Shown: positions 8,295-17,430 of the stretch, piece by piece
How positions within the stretch are numbered: position 1 is the stretch's first letter
How the letters are laid out: each line of letters begins with the position of its first letter
Assembly (NCBI RefSeq): GCF_002975435.1
Contig: NZ_PCPT01000019.1
Location: 1-47,467 of the forward strand
Direction of reading: 5' to 3'
Length of the DNA: 47,467 nt
From: Arthrobacter sp. MYb227
GTDB taxonomy: Bacteria; Actinomycetota; Actinomycetes; Actinomycetales; Micrococcaceae
Notes under the pieces: model-generated
The model's database searches: none
What the model saw: the letters and a program-made list of their open reading frames with translations, nothing else
What the model was told of the DNA's origin: nothing
Made by a program: the position numbers and the translations under genes

Positions 8295-10430
8295 ATGGAA
8301 GCAAACCTTGCAAGCACTCATACGGATCTTCGCGCCCGTGCCACCACGATCCTGCGTGCCCTGGTGGGACGCGAGGACGCAGACTTCCATGAGGGCCAAT
8401 TTGAGGCAATTGAGGCACTGGTTGCAGGTGGACGCCGAGCACTGGTGGTCCAACGCACCGGTTGGGGAAAGTCAGCGGTGTACTTTGTTGCCTCACTACT
8501 TTTGCGTGCCCAAGGTTCCGGTCCAACACTTATTGTTTCCCCGCTGCTAGCGCTAATGCGTGATCAGGTTTCAGCTGCCAGTCGTGCCGGGGTACGCGCC
8601 GAAGCAATCAACTCGGCAAATGCCATGGACTGGGAACAGATCGCCAGCAAACTGGCCAACGATGAGCTGGATGTGCTGTTGGTTTCCCCGGAACGACTGA
8701 ACAACCCGGTATTCCGCGACACCCAGCTTCCCGCATTGTTACAACGCATGGGTTTGCTGGTGATCGATGAGGCGCACTGTATTTCCGACTGGGGGCATGA
8801 TTTCCGTCCCGATTACCGCCGGATCAAGGATCTCATCTCCGCATTACCAAACAGCATTCCGGTGCTCGCCACCACCGCAACCGCCAACGAGCGCGTGGTC
8901 CATGATGTTCAAGAACAGCTGGCCGTCGGCGGTGCCGATGTTTTCACGCTTCGTGGGTCTTTGGCTCGCGATTCCCTGCGCTTGGGAGTGCTTCGCTTAG
9001 CGTCCCCACGCTCGCAATTCGCATGGTTACTTTCCCACCTCAATGATTTTCATGGTTCGGGGATCATTTACACACTTACTGTTTCCGCGGCCGAGGACAT
9101 TACCCGGCTGCTGGCCGAGGCGGGACATAAGGTGCTCGCCTACTCCGGGCGTACCGATACCGAAGAGCGCCACCGGGCCGAAACGGCACTGAAAAACAAT
9201 GAGGTGAAGGCGCTGGTTGCCACCAGCGCCCTAGGGATGGGCTTTGATAAGCCGGATTTGGGGTTTGTGATTCACGTCGGTGCTCCCAGCTCCCCGGTTG
9301 CTTATTACCAGCAGGTTGGTCGTGCCGGACGTGGCAGCATCAACGCAGATGTGCTCTTGCTGCCGGGCCCCGAAGACCGAGAAATCTGGCGTTACTTTGC
9401 TACAAGCAGCATGCCGGATCAGGAACGCGCCAACGCTGTGCTCCAAGAACTTGGCGCCGCCGGGGGGCCGCTCTCGGTCCCGGCTCTGGAATCAAGGGTC
9501 AATATTCGTCGCACACCGCTGGAACTATTGCTCAAGGTCTTAGCCGTTGATGGCGCAGTAGAACGTGTTTCGGGTGGTTGGATTCGCACATCCCAACAGT
9601 GGTTCTACGACGCAGAACGTTACACCCGGGTGGCGGCCGCACGTGTTGCAGAGCAAAACTCAATGATTGATTATGAGAACTCGCAGGCTTGCCGCATGGA
9701 ATTTCTGGCCAAGGCGCTGGACGATCCGGCGGCGGCACCGTGCGGGAAATGCGATAACTGTGCCGGAGTGTGGTTTAGCGCCACCATCGAAGAAACAGCC
9801 AAGGATTCGGCACAAACAGCACTGGGTCGGGTTGGTGCGTTGCTTGAAGCCAGACGCATGTACCCCGGAGGTATGGAAAAATTGGGTGTTCCGCTCAAGG
9901 GAAGAATTAAACCCGAATTCCAGGCCAGTGATGGCCGTGCCCTGGCACGCCTGACCGATTTGGGCTGGGGCGGACGGCTGCGCGCATTATTGGAAAACAG
10001 CACAGAACCCGACGCTCCCATCAGCCAAGCGATGCTCGATGCCTGCGTCAAGGTACTCAGCGAATGGAAATGGGAGACTCGCCCCGTGGCAGTCATCTCC
10101 ATGCCCTCACGCAAACGAGCCCAGCTGGTTGGATCATTTGCCCAAGGAATTTCGCAGATCGGCCGGCTCCCCTACCTGGGTCAGCTTGAATACAAACATG
10201 GCGGACCACGCGGAGAATCCGGTGGTAACTCCGCGTTCCGCTTGGCAGCGGTGTGGGACCAATTTGTGGTTCCAGAAGACATGGCTCAAGCTCTGACGGG
10301 TGCTCCGGGTCCGGTCCTGCTCCTCGACGATTTAGCAGATAGCCGCTGGTCATTGACCGAGGCCGCCAGGGTGCTTCGTGAGGCCGGTGCACCCGGGGTG
10401 CTTCCCTTTGTTTTGGCGCAGGCAGGCTAA
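8295..10430 (+). CDS. recQ: RecQ family ATP-dependent DNA helicase with C-terminal PRTase-like domain
   Basis: A 3'-5' superfamily 2 DNA helicase for recombination and repair. With ATG 8295 the product is 711 residues. Motif I is QRTGWGKS (about 53), the DEAH box is IDEAHCISDWGHDFRPDY (about 156), and motif VI is QVGRAGRG (about 339). Four cysteines (about 466, 483, 486, 489; CGKCDNC) mark the RecQ zinc-binding subdomain. No HRDC domain is apparent. Residues about 595-711 instead look phosphoribosyltransferase-like, with a PVAVISMPS strand and VLLLDDLADSRWSLTEA, which resembles the PRPP loop VLLVDDVxTTGxT. An in-frame ATG at 8244 is possible, but 8295 fits the conserved start better; the RBS (GGGG) is weak either way. 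Confidence 0.9.
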   Translation: MEANLASTHTDLRARATTILRALVGREDADFHEGQFEAIEALVAGGRRALVVQRTGWGKSAVYFVASLLLRAQGSGPTLIVSPLLALMRDQVSAASRAGVRAEAINSANAMDWEQIASKLANDELDVLLVSPERLNNPVFRDTQLPALLQRMGLLVIDEAHCISDWGHDFRPDYRRIKDLISALPNSIPVLATTATANERVVHDVQEQLAVGGADVFTLRGSLARDSLRLGVLRLASPRSQFAWLLSHLNDFHGSGIIYTLTVSAAEDITRLLAEAGHKVLAYSGRTDTEERHRAETALKNNEVKALVATSALGMGFDKPDLGFVIHVGAPSSPVAYYQQVGRAGRGSINADVLLLPGPEDREIWRYFATSSMPDQERANAVLQELGAAGGPLSVPALESRVNIRRTPLELLLKVLAVDGAVERVSGGWIRTSQQWFYDAERYTRVAAARVAEQNSMIDYENSQACRMEFLAKALDDPAAAPCGKCDNCAGVWFSATIEETAKDSAQTALGRVGALLEARRMYPGGMEKLGVPLKGRIKPEFQASDGRALARLTDLGWGGRLRALLENSTEPDAPISQAMLDACVKVLSEWKWETRPVAVISMPSRKRAQLVGSFAQGISQIGRLPYLGQLEYKHGGPRGESGGNSAFRLAAVWDQFVVPEDMAQALTGAPGPVLLLDDLADSRWSLTEAARVLREAGAPGVLPFVLAQAG

Positions 10431-10500
10431 AGCAGTCACGGCTGTGCCACATGGTGGAAGTTCACACGTCGCCGGCTTCGTCCTGTGCGTCTAAGCGCCG

Positions 10501-10506
10501 TAGTCT
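10501..10506 (+). promoter_or_regulatory. -10 hexamer, leaderless start of the 10.5 kb gene
   Basis: TAGTCT ends 6 nt before the ATG at 10513, so +1 should be the A of the ATG. Confidence 0.65.
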
Positions 10507-10512
10507 AGAGGT

Positions 10513-11517
10513 ATGGAAACACTGCTCTGGGTCGTCATTCCGCTGCTCGTTCTTGGCCTTGGTTGGCTCTGGATACGTCAGTTGCGCATTAAGAACTCGG
10601 CAGATGTTGCTGCCTCAATTACCCCTGAGACAGCTGCGCGCGCGGCAGCACAACTCACCGGCGAGGGACACCGAGCCGTCTATAAGTCCTTGGCGCAGGG
10701 CGATCTGATGGCTGCGGTGCAAAATTACAAGGCCATGACCGGTGAAGGATTCAAGGCAAGCATTATTGCCGTGCGTAGCCTTGAACGATTCCCGCAGGTG
10801 CGTACCGAACCCACTAACGCAACAACAATCGCCCAGCAGTTAGAAGCCGAACGTCAAGGCGAACAGTCCGCCGCTCCCGGTGCCGAGCACCAGCAGGCGG
10901 ATCAAGCACAGAATGCTGCCGCCAAGCTACCTTCACTTGCGGATTCACCTGCCGTGGTACCTGCCGAGGTCTCCCCGCAAGAAGCACTTTCGATTCCGAG
11001 CGCACCTTCAATTAGTGATGATGAAGCGTGGGTAGTACCCACCGAATGGGCCGAAGAATTTGGAAGTGACGCCGAGAAAACCTCGACTCAGTTCAAGGTC
11101 TCCTACCTGGTTGATGGAGTTCCACACGAATTTGCCAGCGAGGATCTTCCGCCCGCCGAATACGATCAGTTTATGTCGCTGGTTCGTGACAAGGACTTGC
11201 CCGGTGCTGCCAACTTGATCTCCAAGCATTCGGGGCTTGAGCAAGAAGAAATCCTACGCATGCTTGTTGCATCCCCGCTCAGCGGTGCCGGGGGAGCAAA
11301 CGCAAACATCGCTGATTTTAGCTTTGAGGGTCAGGGCCCGGACGGCGCAGTTCACTTCAGCATCGACGATCTGGTTGAGCCCGAACGCACCGAATTCCTA
11401 GCTCACCTTCGTCTCGGTGAGCTAGACGAAGCCACCACCATCGTTGCGCGAGCAACGGGACTGCCCACCGATATGGTCAGAACCTTGCTCAATGCGTTTG
11501 GGGATGGAGATAACTAA
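10513..11517 (+). CDS. Membrane-anchored protein with helical repeats, function unknown
   Basis: A 334-residue protein. Residues 4-20 form one N-terminal transmembrane anchor, and the following Arg/Lys suggest the rest is cytoplasmic. A helical module (about 52-92) contains LAQGDLMAAV and TGEGF. A disordered Ala/Gln/Pro/Ser linker follows (about 95-175). Two tandem units of about 62 residues (about 193-255 and 268-330) each have a short beta part ending in an ED/DD-L, then L-x-x-(K/G)-(D/E)-L-x-x-A and a (S/T)-G-L turn. The modules recall the helix pair of ribosomal L7/L12 C-terminal domains; that similarity is my impression only. The gene stands alone after recQ with its own leaderless promoter. 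Confidence 0.8.
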   Translation: METLLWVVIPLLVLGLGWLWIRQLRIKNSADVAASITPETAARAAAQLTGEGHRAVYKSLAQGDLMAAVQNYKAMTGEGFKASIIAVRSLERFPQVRTEPTNATTIAQQLEAERQGEQSAAPGAEHQQADQAQNAAAKLPSLADSPAVVPAEVSPQEALSIPSAPSISDDEAWVVPTEWAEEFGSDAEKTSTQFKVSYLVDGVPHEFASEDLPPAEYDQFMSLVRDKDLPGAANLISKHSGLEQEEILRMLVASPLSGAGGANANIADFSFEGQGPDGAVHFSIDDLVEPERTEFLAHLRLGELDEATTIVARATGLPTDMVRTLLNAFGDGDN

Positions 11518-11545
11518 GCTCCTGCTGGCCTAGGCCAGGTCCAAA

Positions 11546-11600
11546 GAAACCGCGTAGTCTCATTCCCTGCTTTGGCCGGGTTGGGAACTGCGCGGTTTTC
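11546..11600 (+). terminator. Hairpin terminator
   Basis: GAAACCGCG (11546-11554) pairs with CGCGGTTTTC (11591-11600) with one bulged T, plus an inner ATTCCC/GGGAA pairing. It is followed by a T-rich stretch and lies 29 bp beyond the stop of the repeat protein. Confidence 0.75.
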
Positions 11601-11691
11601 TTATTTCAGGGCGCATTCTGGCGCCACACACTGTTCATACCTATAAGCCGTATTCCCACGTGGGAGGGGGCCGGGAGAGGCTCTAAGACGC

Positions 11692-11718
11692 AAAAAGCCC
11701 CCTACCGAAGTAGGGGGC
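11692..11718 (-). terminator. Terminator of tRNA-Ser(GCT)
   Basis: On the minus strand, GCCCCCTAC-TTCG-GTAGGGGGC followed by TTTTT. A 9-bp perfect stem with a UUCG tetraloop and U-run, immediately after the tRNA 3' end. Confidence 0.95.
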
Positions 11719-11721
11719 ATC

Positions 11722-11813
11722 TGGCGGACGCGGAGGGATTTGAACCCTCGGTCGAGTTTAACCCCGACACTTCATTAGCAGTGAAGCCCATTCGGCCGCT
11801 CTGGCACGCATCC
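11722..11813 (-). tRNA. tRNA-Ser (anticodon GCT)
   Basis: A minus-strand class II tRNA of 92 nt. The acceptor GGATGCG pairs with CGCGTCC, including one G-U. The anticodon arm is CTTCA/TGAAG around CTGCTAA (GCT). There is a long variable arm and a T loop GGTTCAAATCC. CCA is encoded at 11722-11724. It reads AGC/AGU. Confidence 0.97.
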
Positions 11814-11920
11814 ATTTTGCTGTTTCCAGCTCCCCTAGACTACCCAAAGCTGGCCCCGCATACAAAACGAGGTCAAACTCCGGACGGGAATCCTTGAATT
11901 CTAGGGGAAAATGTACGTTT

Positions 11921-14083
11921 TTAGGATGCGATATGGCGCCATAAAAACTCGTAACTGGTGGCCAGCATCGTTGCAGAAGCCGAATTATCAGATGCACCAG
12001 CATGCCCGCCATCTAATGATTCGTGATATCTCACCGAGGAAACACCCATGTCCATCATTTTGGCAGCCATCTTCCGAGCCTGAACCGGACCGACCCGGTC
12101 ATCGCTGGTGGCACTCCAAATGAGTGAAACCGGGTATTTGATACCTTCCGGAAGTGAATCGTCGAGGCGGTGGTACGGAGAAAACGTGCGTACAAACTCC
12201 CAGTCTGAGGGAACATCAGGATCCCCATACTCCGCAATCCACGAGTGTCCCGCCGAAAGCTGGGTGTAGCGACGCATATCCAAGAGCGGAACACCACATG
12301 AGATAGCACCGAAGAGCTCCGGGTAGCCAGTAATCATATTGCCAACCAACAAGCCACCATTTGACCGTCCGGTAGCCGCAAGATGCTGTGCCGAGGTGAC
12401 TCCACGAGTGATCAAGTCACGTGCGATAGCCGCGAAGTCCTCATAGGCGCGGTGCCGGTTCTCGCGTAGTGCTGCGCGGTGCCAGCGCGGACCGTATTCA
12501 CCACCACCACGAATATTTGCCACGACGTAGCTGGCCTTGCGTCCGTCGGAGCTGGTGCGAGCCAACCAGCCAGGACCCAACGCACCAAGATAGCCGGGGG
12601 TCAGGCTGGTTTGGAAACCTCCGTAGCCGTTCATGAGCACCGGGTTGGCACCATCGAGCTGCAGATCTTTCGGCGAGACCTGGAAATAGGGCACCTTGGT
12701 TCCATCATCCGAGGTAGCAAAATGTTGGGAGACTTCGAAGCCATCTGCATCGAATCGCGCAGGGGGACTTTTGACGGTGCTTGGGGCAGTATTCGAAGCA
12801 TTGAGGGTGCCGCGTGCGAGTGTCGTTGGCGTGAGGAAACCGGTAAGGGTCAGCCAGTAGTCGTCTTCGCAGGCAGGGTCCAGATCATCAACTGCCGAGA
12901 TGCTAAAACTATGTAGTGGGGCACCTGCCTCCAAGGCAGTGAGCGCGAAGTCTTGGGACGGGTCACAGATGAGAATCTGTGAGGATACGTCTTCGAGGAT
13001 GTTCAACAGCAGGTAGTTAGCGGTGAAATCTATTGATTGCAACGAATTATTCTCGGTGGGAACAAATATTTTGCGAAGCGAAGCTGTGCCACGCATAAAT
13101 TCTTCGAGATCCGCAAGCAACAACGATCCCGGAATGTAAGTTGTATCCCGATAAGTCCAAGGAGTTTGCGGAGAGAAAATAACCCATTGCTTGTGCAATG
13201 AAACGCCGACATCGGTAGGGACATCAATGTGTACCCAGTCCCCGCCTCGGCGAAGGAACGTTTTGGAATTGTAGAAATCGATAACATCGTGTGCCAGATC
13301 GCGTTCAAAACCGGGTGTTGGATCGTGTGACACGTAAGCCAAAACATGTGATTCGTCGATGGCAAAAATTTCTTTGGCATCACAGAGCTGTTGGTTACGC
13401 GAAAGGGAACGCACGGTGCGCGCGTAAGAAGAACGCGTTAAGGAACCACCATCCACGCCTGTTGCCACATGCAAGGTATCTTCACCTGCCCACGAGACAT
13501 TCGTTTTAGCCACAGGAATATCAAAGCCACCGGGAACAAAGACGCGAGTCACTAGATCAAACTCGCGTATCCGTACTTGATCACCGCCATCAGGTGAGAG
13601 CTTGATCAATGCTCGGACATGCGGTTGTTGCGGTGCAGGACGCAGCATCTGAGCACCGGAGAATACCCAGTCAATTCCGTCCTGTGCGGCAAGCGCATCA
13701 ATGTCTAGGAGTACATCCCAGTCCGGTTCCTCACTTTGGTACGATTCCCAGCTGGTACGGCGCCATAGACCCTTGGGGTGTTGGGCATCGCGCCAGAAGT
13801 TGTAATAGTGTTCCCCGCGCTTGGTCACCATGGGGATGCGGTCGGTGGCATCGAGTACCTGGAGAATTGCCGCACGGTTTTCTTCATAGCGGGTATCGAA
13901 GAGCTCGGCTTCGGTGCGTTTATTTTGGGCAAGAACCCATTCCATGGCTTTCGGAGAATCAATATCTTCTAGCCAAAGCAGCGGATCGGTAGGTTCGGCA
14001 GGTACTGTGCCAATACCTACTCCCTGAGTGCTAATTGGGGTTTCTGTGGTTGCGGAAGCATGCTGTGAAGAATTGGGGCTCAT
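11921..14083 (-). CDS. Prolyl oligopeptidase family serine peptidase (S9A)
   Basis: A 720-residue peptidase cleaving short peptides, probably after proline. It is cytosolic, with no signal peptide. The N-terminal two thirds should form the beta-propeller gate. The C-terminal alpha/beta hydrolase domain holds the triad: Ser574 in GRSNGG, Asp662 in SDDRV, and His694 in DGGHAG, with the order and spacing of the family. Start ATG 14083 is supported by TAGACT ending 6 nt upstream (leaderless). The gene is convergent with the upstream repeat protein and separated from it by tRNA-Ser. A 107-bp gap to the tRNA holds nothing clear. Confidence 0.93.
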   Translation of the reverse strand: MSPNSSQHASATTETPISTQGVGIGTVPAEPTDPLLWLEDIDSPKAMEWVLAQNKRTEAELFDTRYEENRAAILQVLDATDRIPMVTKRGEHYYNFWRDAQHPKGLWRRTSWESYQSEEPDWDVLLDIDALAAQDGIDWVFSGAQMLRPAPQQPHVRALIKLSPDGGDQVRIREFDLVTRVFVPGGFDIPVAKTNVSWAGEDTLHVATGVDGGSLTRSSYARTVRSLSRNQQLCDAKEIFAIDESHVLAYVSHDPTPGFERDLAHDVIDFYNSKTFLRRGGDWVHIDVPTDVGVSLHKQWVIFSPQTPWTYRDTTYIPGSLLLADLEEFMRGTASLRKIFVPTENNSLQSIDFTANYLLLNILEDVSSQILICDPSQDFALTALEAGAPLHSFSISAVDDLDPACEDDYWLTLTGFLTPTTLARGTLNASNTAPSTVKSPPARFDADGFEVSQHFATSDDGTKVPYFQVSPKDLQLDGANPVLMNGYGGFQTSLTPGYLGALGPGWLARTSSDGRKASYVVANIRGGGEYGPRWHRAALRENRHRAYEDFAAIARDLITRGVTSAQHLAATGRSNGGLLVGNMITGYPELFGAISCGVPLLDMRRYTQLSAGHSWIAEYGDPDVPSDWEFVRTFSPYHRLDDSLPEGIKYPVSLIWSATSDDRVGPVQARKMAAKMMDMGVSSVRYHESLDGGHAGASDNSASATMLATSYEFLWRHIAS

Positions 14084-14089
14084 GGCTTC

Positions 14090-14095
14090 AGTCTA
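14090..14095 (-). promoter_or_regulatory. -10 hexamer, leaderless prolyl oligopeptidase start
   Basis: TAGACT on the minus strand ends 6 nt before the ATG at 14083. Confidence 0.65.
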
Positions 14096-14208
14096 GGGAA
14101 CTGTGCGAGACACGGCTCAAGATTTCACGTAATAACTTGTGAGAGCGTCAAATTGGGTGCGCCGATGGATATGTTAGTGAGTACGAACACATTCAAAGGG
14201 GGATTATT

Positions 14209-15306
14209 GTGCAGTTTGGAGAACGAATCGCTGCTTTGGCAGTAAAGGTTCAGCAGCAGCGCGGAATTATCGAGACAGAAGAAGCTACGAAGAACGCGTT
14301 TATTATGCCGTTCATTTCCACGATTCTCGGATATGACGTATTCAATCCGATGGAAGTGGTTCCCGAGTTCACCGCAGACATAGGAATCAAAAAGGGCGAA
14401 AAAATTGATTATGCGATCGTCCGAGATGGCGAAGTCCAGATTCTGATTGAGTGCAAAAAATCTCCTGCTGGTCTGAAATTCGAGCATGCTTCACAGCTGT
14501 ATCGTTACTTTGCTGCGACGAATGCCAGAATTGCCATTTTGACCAATGGCGAGGTCTACCAGTTCTACACGGATCTGGATGCACCAAATAAAATGGACTC
14601 GAAGCCGTTCCTAATTTTGGATATGAACGATATCGACGAAACCCTGATCCCAGAACTTAGAAAACTCTCAAGAGACGCCTTCGATCTGGAGTCCATCGTT
14701 AGCGCTGCTGAAGAGCTCAGATATATCGGTGAGATCAAACGCGTAATTGCGTCAAACTTCCAAGAACCAACTTCAGAGTGGGTCAGGTTCTTGTCGGCAG
14801 GAGTCTACGAAGGACAATTTACTCAACGGGTACGAGACCAATTCACCGGGTTGGTGGCCAAAGCCTCCAAACAATTCCTTACTGATCAAGTAAACGATCG
14901 GATCAAGGCAGCCTTGGGCGAACCGAACGTGCCTTCGATCCCACGGCAAGAACTGGTTGCAAGCGTAACGAGCGAACCCGTTGTCGAAGCCGATCTGGAA
15001 CCAGATGATGGGATTGACACGACGTTGGAAGAGCTAGAAGGTTTCCATATTGTGCGAGCCATCGTATGTAAAGAGGTCAAGGCCAATCGTGTGGTTTATC
15101 GTGATGCTAAGTCATACTTCGCGATTCTTCTTGATGACAATAATCGAAAGCCGATAGCTCGTCTGCACTTTAACCGTGCACAAAAATACCTTGGACTGTT
15201 TGACGCAAACAAGGTGGAAACTCGTATCCCTATTCAAACCCTGGATGAAATTTACGAGCACGCTGAACAAATGCGTGCAACAGTTCAGTTGCAGATGGCT
15301 GCCTGA
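14209..15306 (+). CDS. Orphan HsdR_N-type restriction endonuclease-like protein
   Basis: A 365-residue protein whose N-terminal ~160 residues resemble the nuclease domain of type I restriction R subunits. The PD-(D/E)xK core is Asp67 (KIDYAI), then Glu81-Cys-Lys83 (LIECKKS), followed by the QLYRYF segment. No helicase motor follows. The C-terminal part (about 285-365) is a compact alpha/beta region seen in stand-alone relatives of this kind. Start GTG 14209 has a strong AAAGGGGG 8 nt upstream. No hsdM or hsdS lies nearby. The base composition is visibly more AT-rich than the flanking genes, consistent with transfer. A defence role is plausible but unproven. Confidence 0.82.
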   Translation: MQFGERIAALAVKVQQQRGIIETEEATKNAFIMPFISTILGYDVFNPMEVVPEFTADIGIKKGEKIDYAIVRDGEVQILIECKKSPAGLKFEHASQLYRYFAATNARIAILTNGEVYQFYTDLDAPNKMDSKPFLILDMNDIDETLIPELRKLSRDAFDLESIVSAAEELRYIGEIKRVIASNFQEPTSEWVRFLSAGVYEGQFTQRVRDQFTGLVAKASKQFLTDQVNDRIKAALGEPNVPSIPRQELVASVTSEPVVEADLEPDDGIDTTLEELEGFHIVRAIVCKEVKANRVVYRDAKSYFAILLDDNNRKPIARLHFNRAQKYLGLFDANKVETRIPIQTLDEIYEHAEQMRATVQLQMAA

Positions 15307-15397
15307 TCTCTGAGTCAGAAATATAGGGCGTGCCCGGGGCTTTGAATGTTTTTTGTCAGATACTAACAATCACCCCGGGCGCGGCTTCAAGTCGTAC

Positions 15398-15403
15398 TAG
15401 GCT
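15398..15403 (+). promoter_or_regulatory. -10 hexamer, leaderless FAD/NAD(P)-binding gene
   Basis: TAGGCT ends 6 nt before the GTG at 15410. Confidence 0.65.
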
Positions 15404-15409
15404 AAAAGC

Positions 15410-17422
15410 GTGAGTGAGCAGCAGAATTTCGGTAAAGACCCCTACACTATCGCTGTAGTTGGTGCGGGCCCGCGCGGCACATCGGTCCTTGAACGGATCG
15501 AAGCTGTCCTCAAGGATTCCCAGCACAGGGGTCGAATGCTACGGGTTCTGATCTTTGAACCTTTTGAACCGGGTGCAGGCAGGGTTTGGTCTACCGCACA
15601 ATCGCGCCTGTTTTTGATGAATACCCCCGCGTTGTTCCCAACGGTTGCCCCCGAGCGTGTGCAGGATGGTGAACCTGGTTTGAGCTTTGAACAATGGCGC
15701 GCTTTGGGTGGCGATGGTGCCCTGTTAAGCAGCGTTGAATCCGAAGAACTAGCTGGCCTGAGCCGTGGCTCCTATCCACCTCGTGCCTTGTACGGACGAT
15801 ACCTGCGCCACGTCTTTGACACGGTAATTTCAGCGCTGAAAGTGCTTCCACAAATTGCTGAGGTACAAATTTTGCGCGCCGAGGTGCGCCACCTCGAGCA
15901 AACCGACTTAGGGTATGAGCTTCGTGCCCAACCCATGAGCACGCAATACCCGCATCCAGCCGTTGAAGGCGAAGTCGAGAACTTCACTGTGGATGCCGTG
16001 GTGTTGGCGCTGGGTCATGTCCCTGCTCATCTCAATCCGGCGCAGAGCGTTATTGCTGCTGCTGCGCAAGATGCCAACCTTAGCTATCAAGGCCCAAATG
16101 TTCCTAGCGATGTTGCGTGGGAACGGATTCGTCCGGGACAACGCGTTCTAGTACGTGGGCTTGGGCTGAATTTCTTTGACGTCATGGTCGCGTTGACTGT
16201 CGGGCGTGGGGGAGAATTCCGGCAGGTCAATGGTGGACCCGGGCGCGAGCTTGAGTACTGGTCCTCGGGAAACGAACCCAAAATCATGGCTGCTTCCCGC
16301 CGGGGGACACCCTACCGGGCCAAATCTTGTATTGATGATTTCATTGCCCCCTCGGTGAAACTTGAATACTTTGACAGCGAAGTGATAATTCAAAAGATCG
16401 CTGAGCAACGTGCAATAAACCCCGATGCTGCAGCTAGCTTTGAAGCCCATGTGTGGCCTTTGCTCCACCGTGATGTGTTACTTGCTTACTATCGAACTGC
16501 AGCAGAACGAGTTCCGGGTCGGTTCCTTATTGACCCTCAAGAATTTGTCAGCAGACTCATTGCCGTACTGGACGCCGAACATCAGGAAGGCTCCAAGGTT
16601 TGGGTTTCCAAGGCCCAACGGTTGGTCACGGAATTTGCACCGGAGCTTGGGTTCCTTGATGTGCAGGGACTTGGCCACCCATTTGCAGGCCGCGGGTTTA
16701 CCTCTGCCAAGGAGTATCAGAGGTCCGTCCGGGAATATCTCGAGGCGGATGCACTGGCCTCTGCCGGAGGCGAGAAGGACCCGCTGAAGTTGGCCATTGG
16801 TACGTTGAACGCCGGCCGTATGGTGCTCAAAAACATGATTGCCGAGGGATTGATCAGCGACGCCTCGCGCTTGAGCGAAGTACAAGGATGGTTTGAACCG
16901 TTGGTTGAGGGACTGGCCTCTGGGCCTCCTGTACAGCGTATCGAAGAACTCGCGGCTTTAGCGCGTGCAGGGATCGTTGAATTTATAGGCCCGGACCCAG
17001 AGTTTGGAATTGACCCGGTTTCACAGGTGTTCACTGCGGCATCCCCTTGGGTTGATGCGCCGAACTACACGGCTCCAGCCTTAGTTGAAGCGATGATGCC
17101 AGCCAATCGCGTGCTACAGACGGCATCGCCGCTGCTTCGCCAGCTGCTGGATGATGAGTTGGCATCCCCGTTGATCATGCGTAGCACCGAAGGCGAACCA
17201 ATCCAGGGGCAGGGTCTGGACGTGGTGGGAACTCCCTACCGGATGGTCGATGCTCATGGTTTAGCACATCGAGCGATCTTCGTGATTGGTTTGCAGCTTT
17301 CCTCGGCCCAATGGGGAACGGCAATTGCCGCGCAGGCGGGAGCCGCATTTGATGATGCGGCACGTACCTTGGGTGACGCCCAAGATATTGCTCATGAACT
17401 GGTAAGGCTGAGCCAAATCTAG
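15410..17422 (+). CDS. FAD/NAD(P)-binding protein (PF13454-like)
   Basis: A 670-residue flavin-dependent oxidoreductase-like protein of unknown substrate. The N-terminal Rossmann dinucleotide fold is clear: AVVGAGPRGTSVLERI near residue 14, followed by an FEPFEPGAGRVW segment. A second conserved segment ending the nucleotide domain is DAVVLALGHVPAHL (about 195). The C-terminal half has no recognisable domain. Start GTG 15410 is fixed by the TAGGCT hexamer. A strong hairpin terminator follows. I recognise the family, not the reaction. Confidence 0.82.
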   Translation: MSEQQNFGKDPYTIAVVGAGPRGTSVLERIEAVLKDSQHRGRMLRVLIFEPFEPGAGRVWSTAQSRLFLMNTPALFPTVAPERVQDGEPGLSFEQWRALGGDGALLSSVESEELAGLSRGSYPPRALYGRYLRHVFDTVISALKVLPQIAEVQILRAEVRHLEQTDLGYELRAQPMSTQYPHPAVEGEVENFTVDAVVLALGHVPAHLNPAQSVIAAAAQDANLSYQGPNVPSDVAWERIRPGQRVLVRGLGLNFFDVMVALTVGRGGEFRQVNGGPGRELEYWSSGNEPKIMAASRRGTPYRAKSCIDDFIAPSVKLEYFDSEVIIQKIAEQRAINPDAAASFEAHVWPLLHRDVLLAYYRTAAERVPGRFLIDPQEFVSRLIAVLDAEHQEGSKVWVSKAQRLVTEFAPELGFLDVQGLGHPFAGRGFTSAKEYQRSVREYLEADALASAGGEKDPLKLAIGTLNAGRMVLKNMIAEGLISDASRLSEVQGWFEPLVEGLASGPPVQRIEELAALARAGIVEFIGPDPEFGIDPVSQVFTAASPWVDAPNYTAPALVEAMMPANRVLQTASPLLRQLLDDELASPLIMRSTEGEPIQGQGLDVVGTPYRMVDAHGLAHRAIFVIGLQLSSAQWGTAIAAQAGAAFDDAARTLGDAQDIAHELVRLSQI

Positions 17423-17430
17423 GGTCAGAT

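Noticed and set aside
14209-17422. Two-gene defence island (HsdR_N nuclease plus FAD/NAD(P) protein)
   Set aside because: The second gene has its own leaderless promoter and normal composition, and nothing else nearby points to defence.
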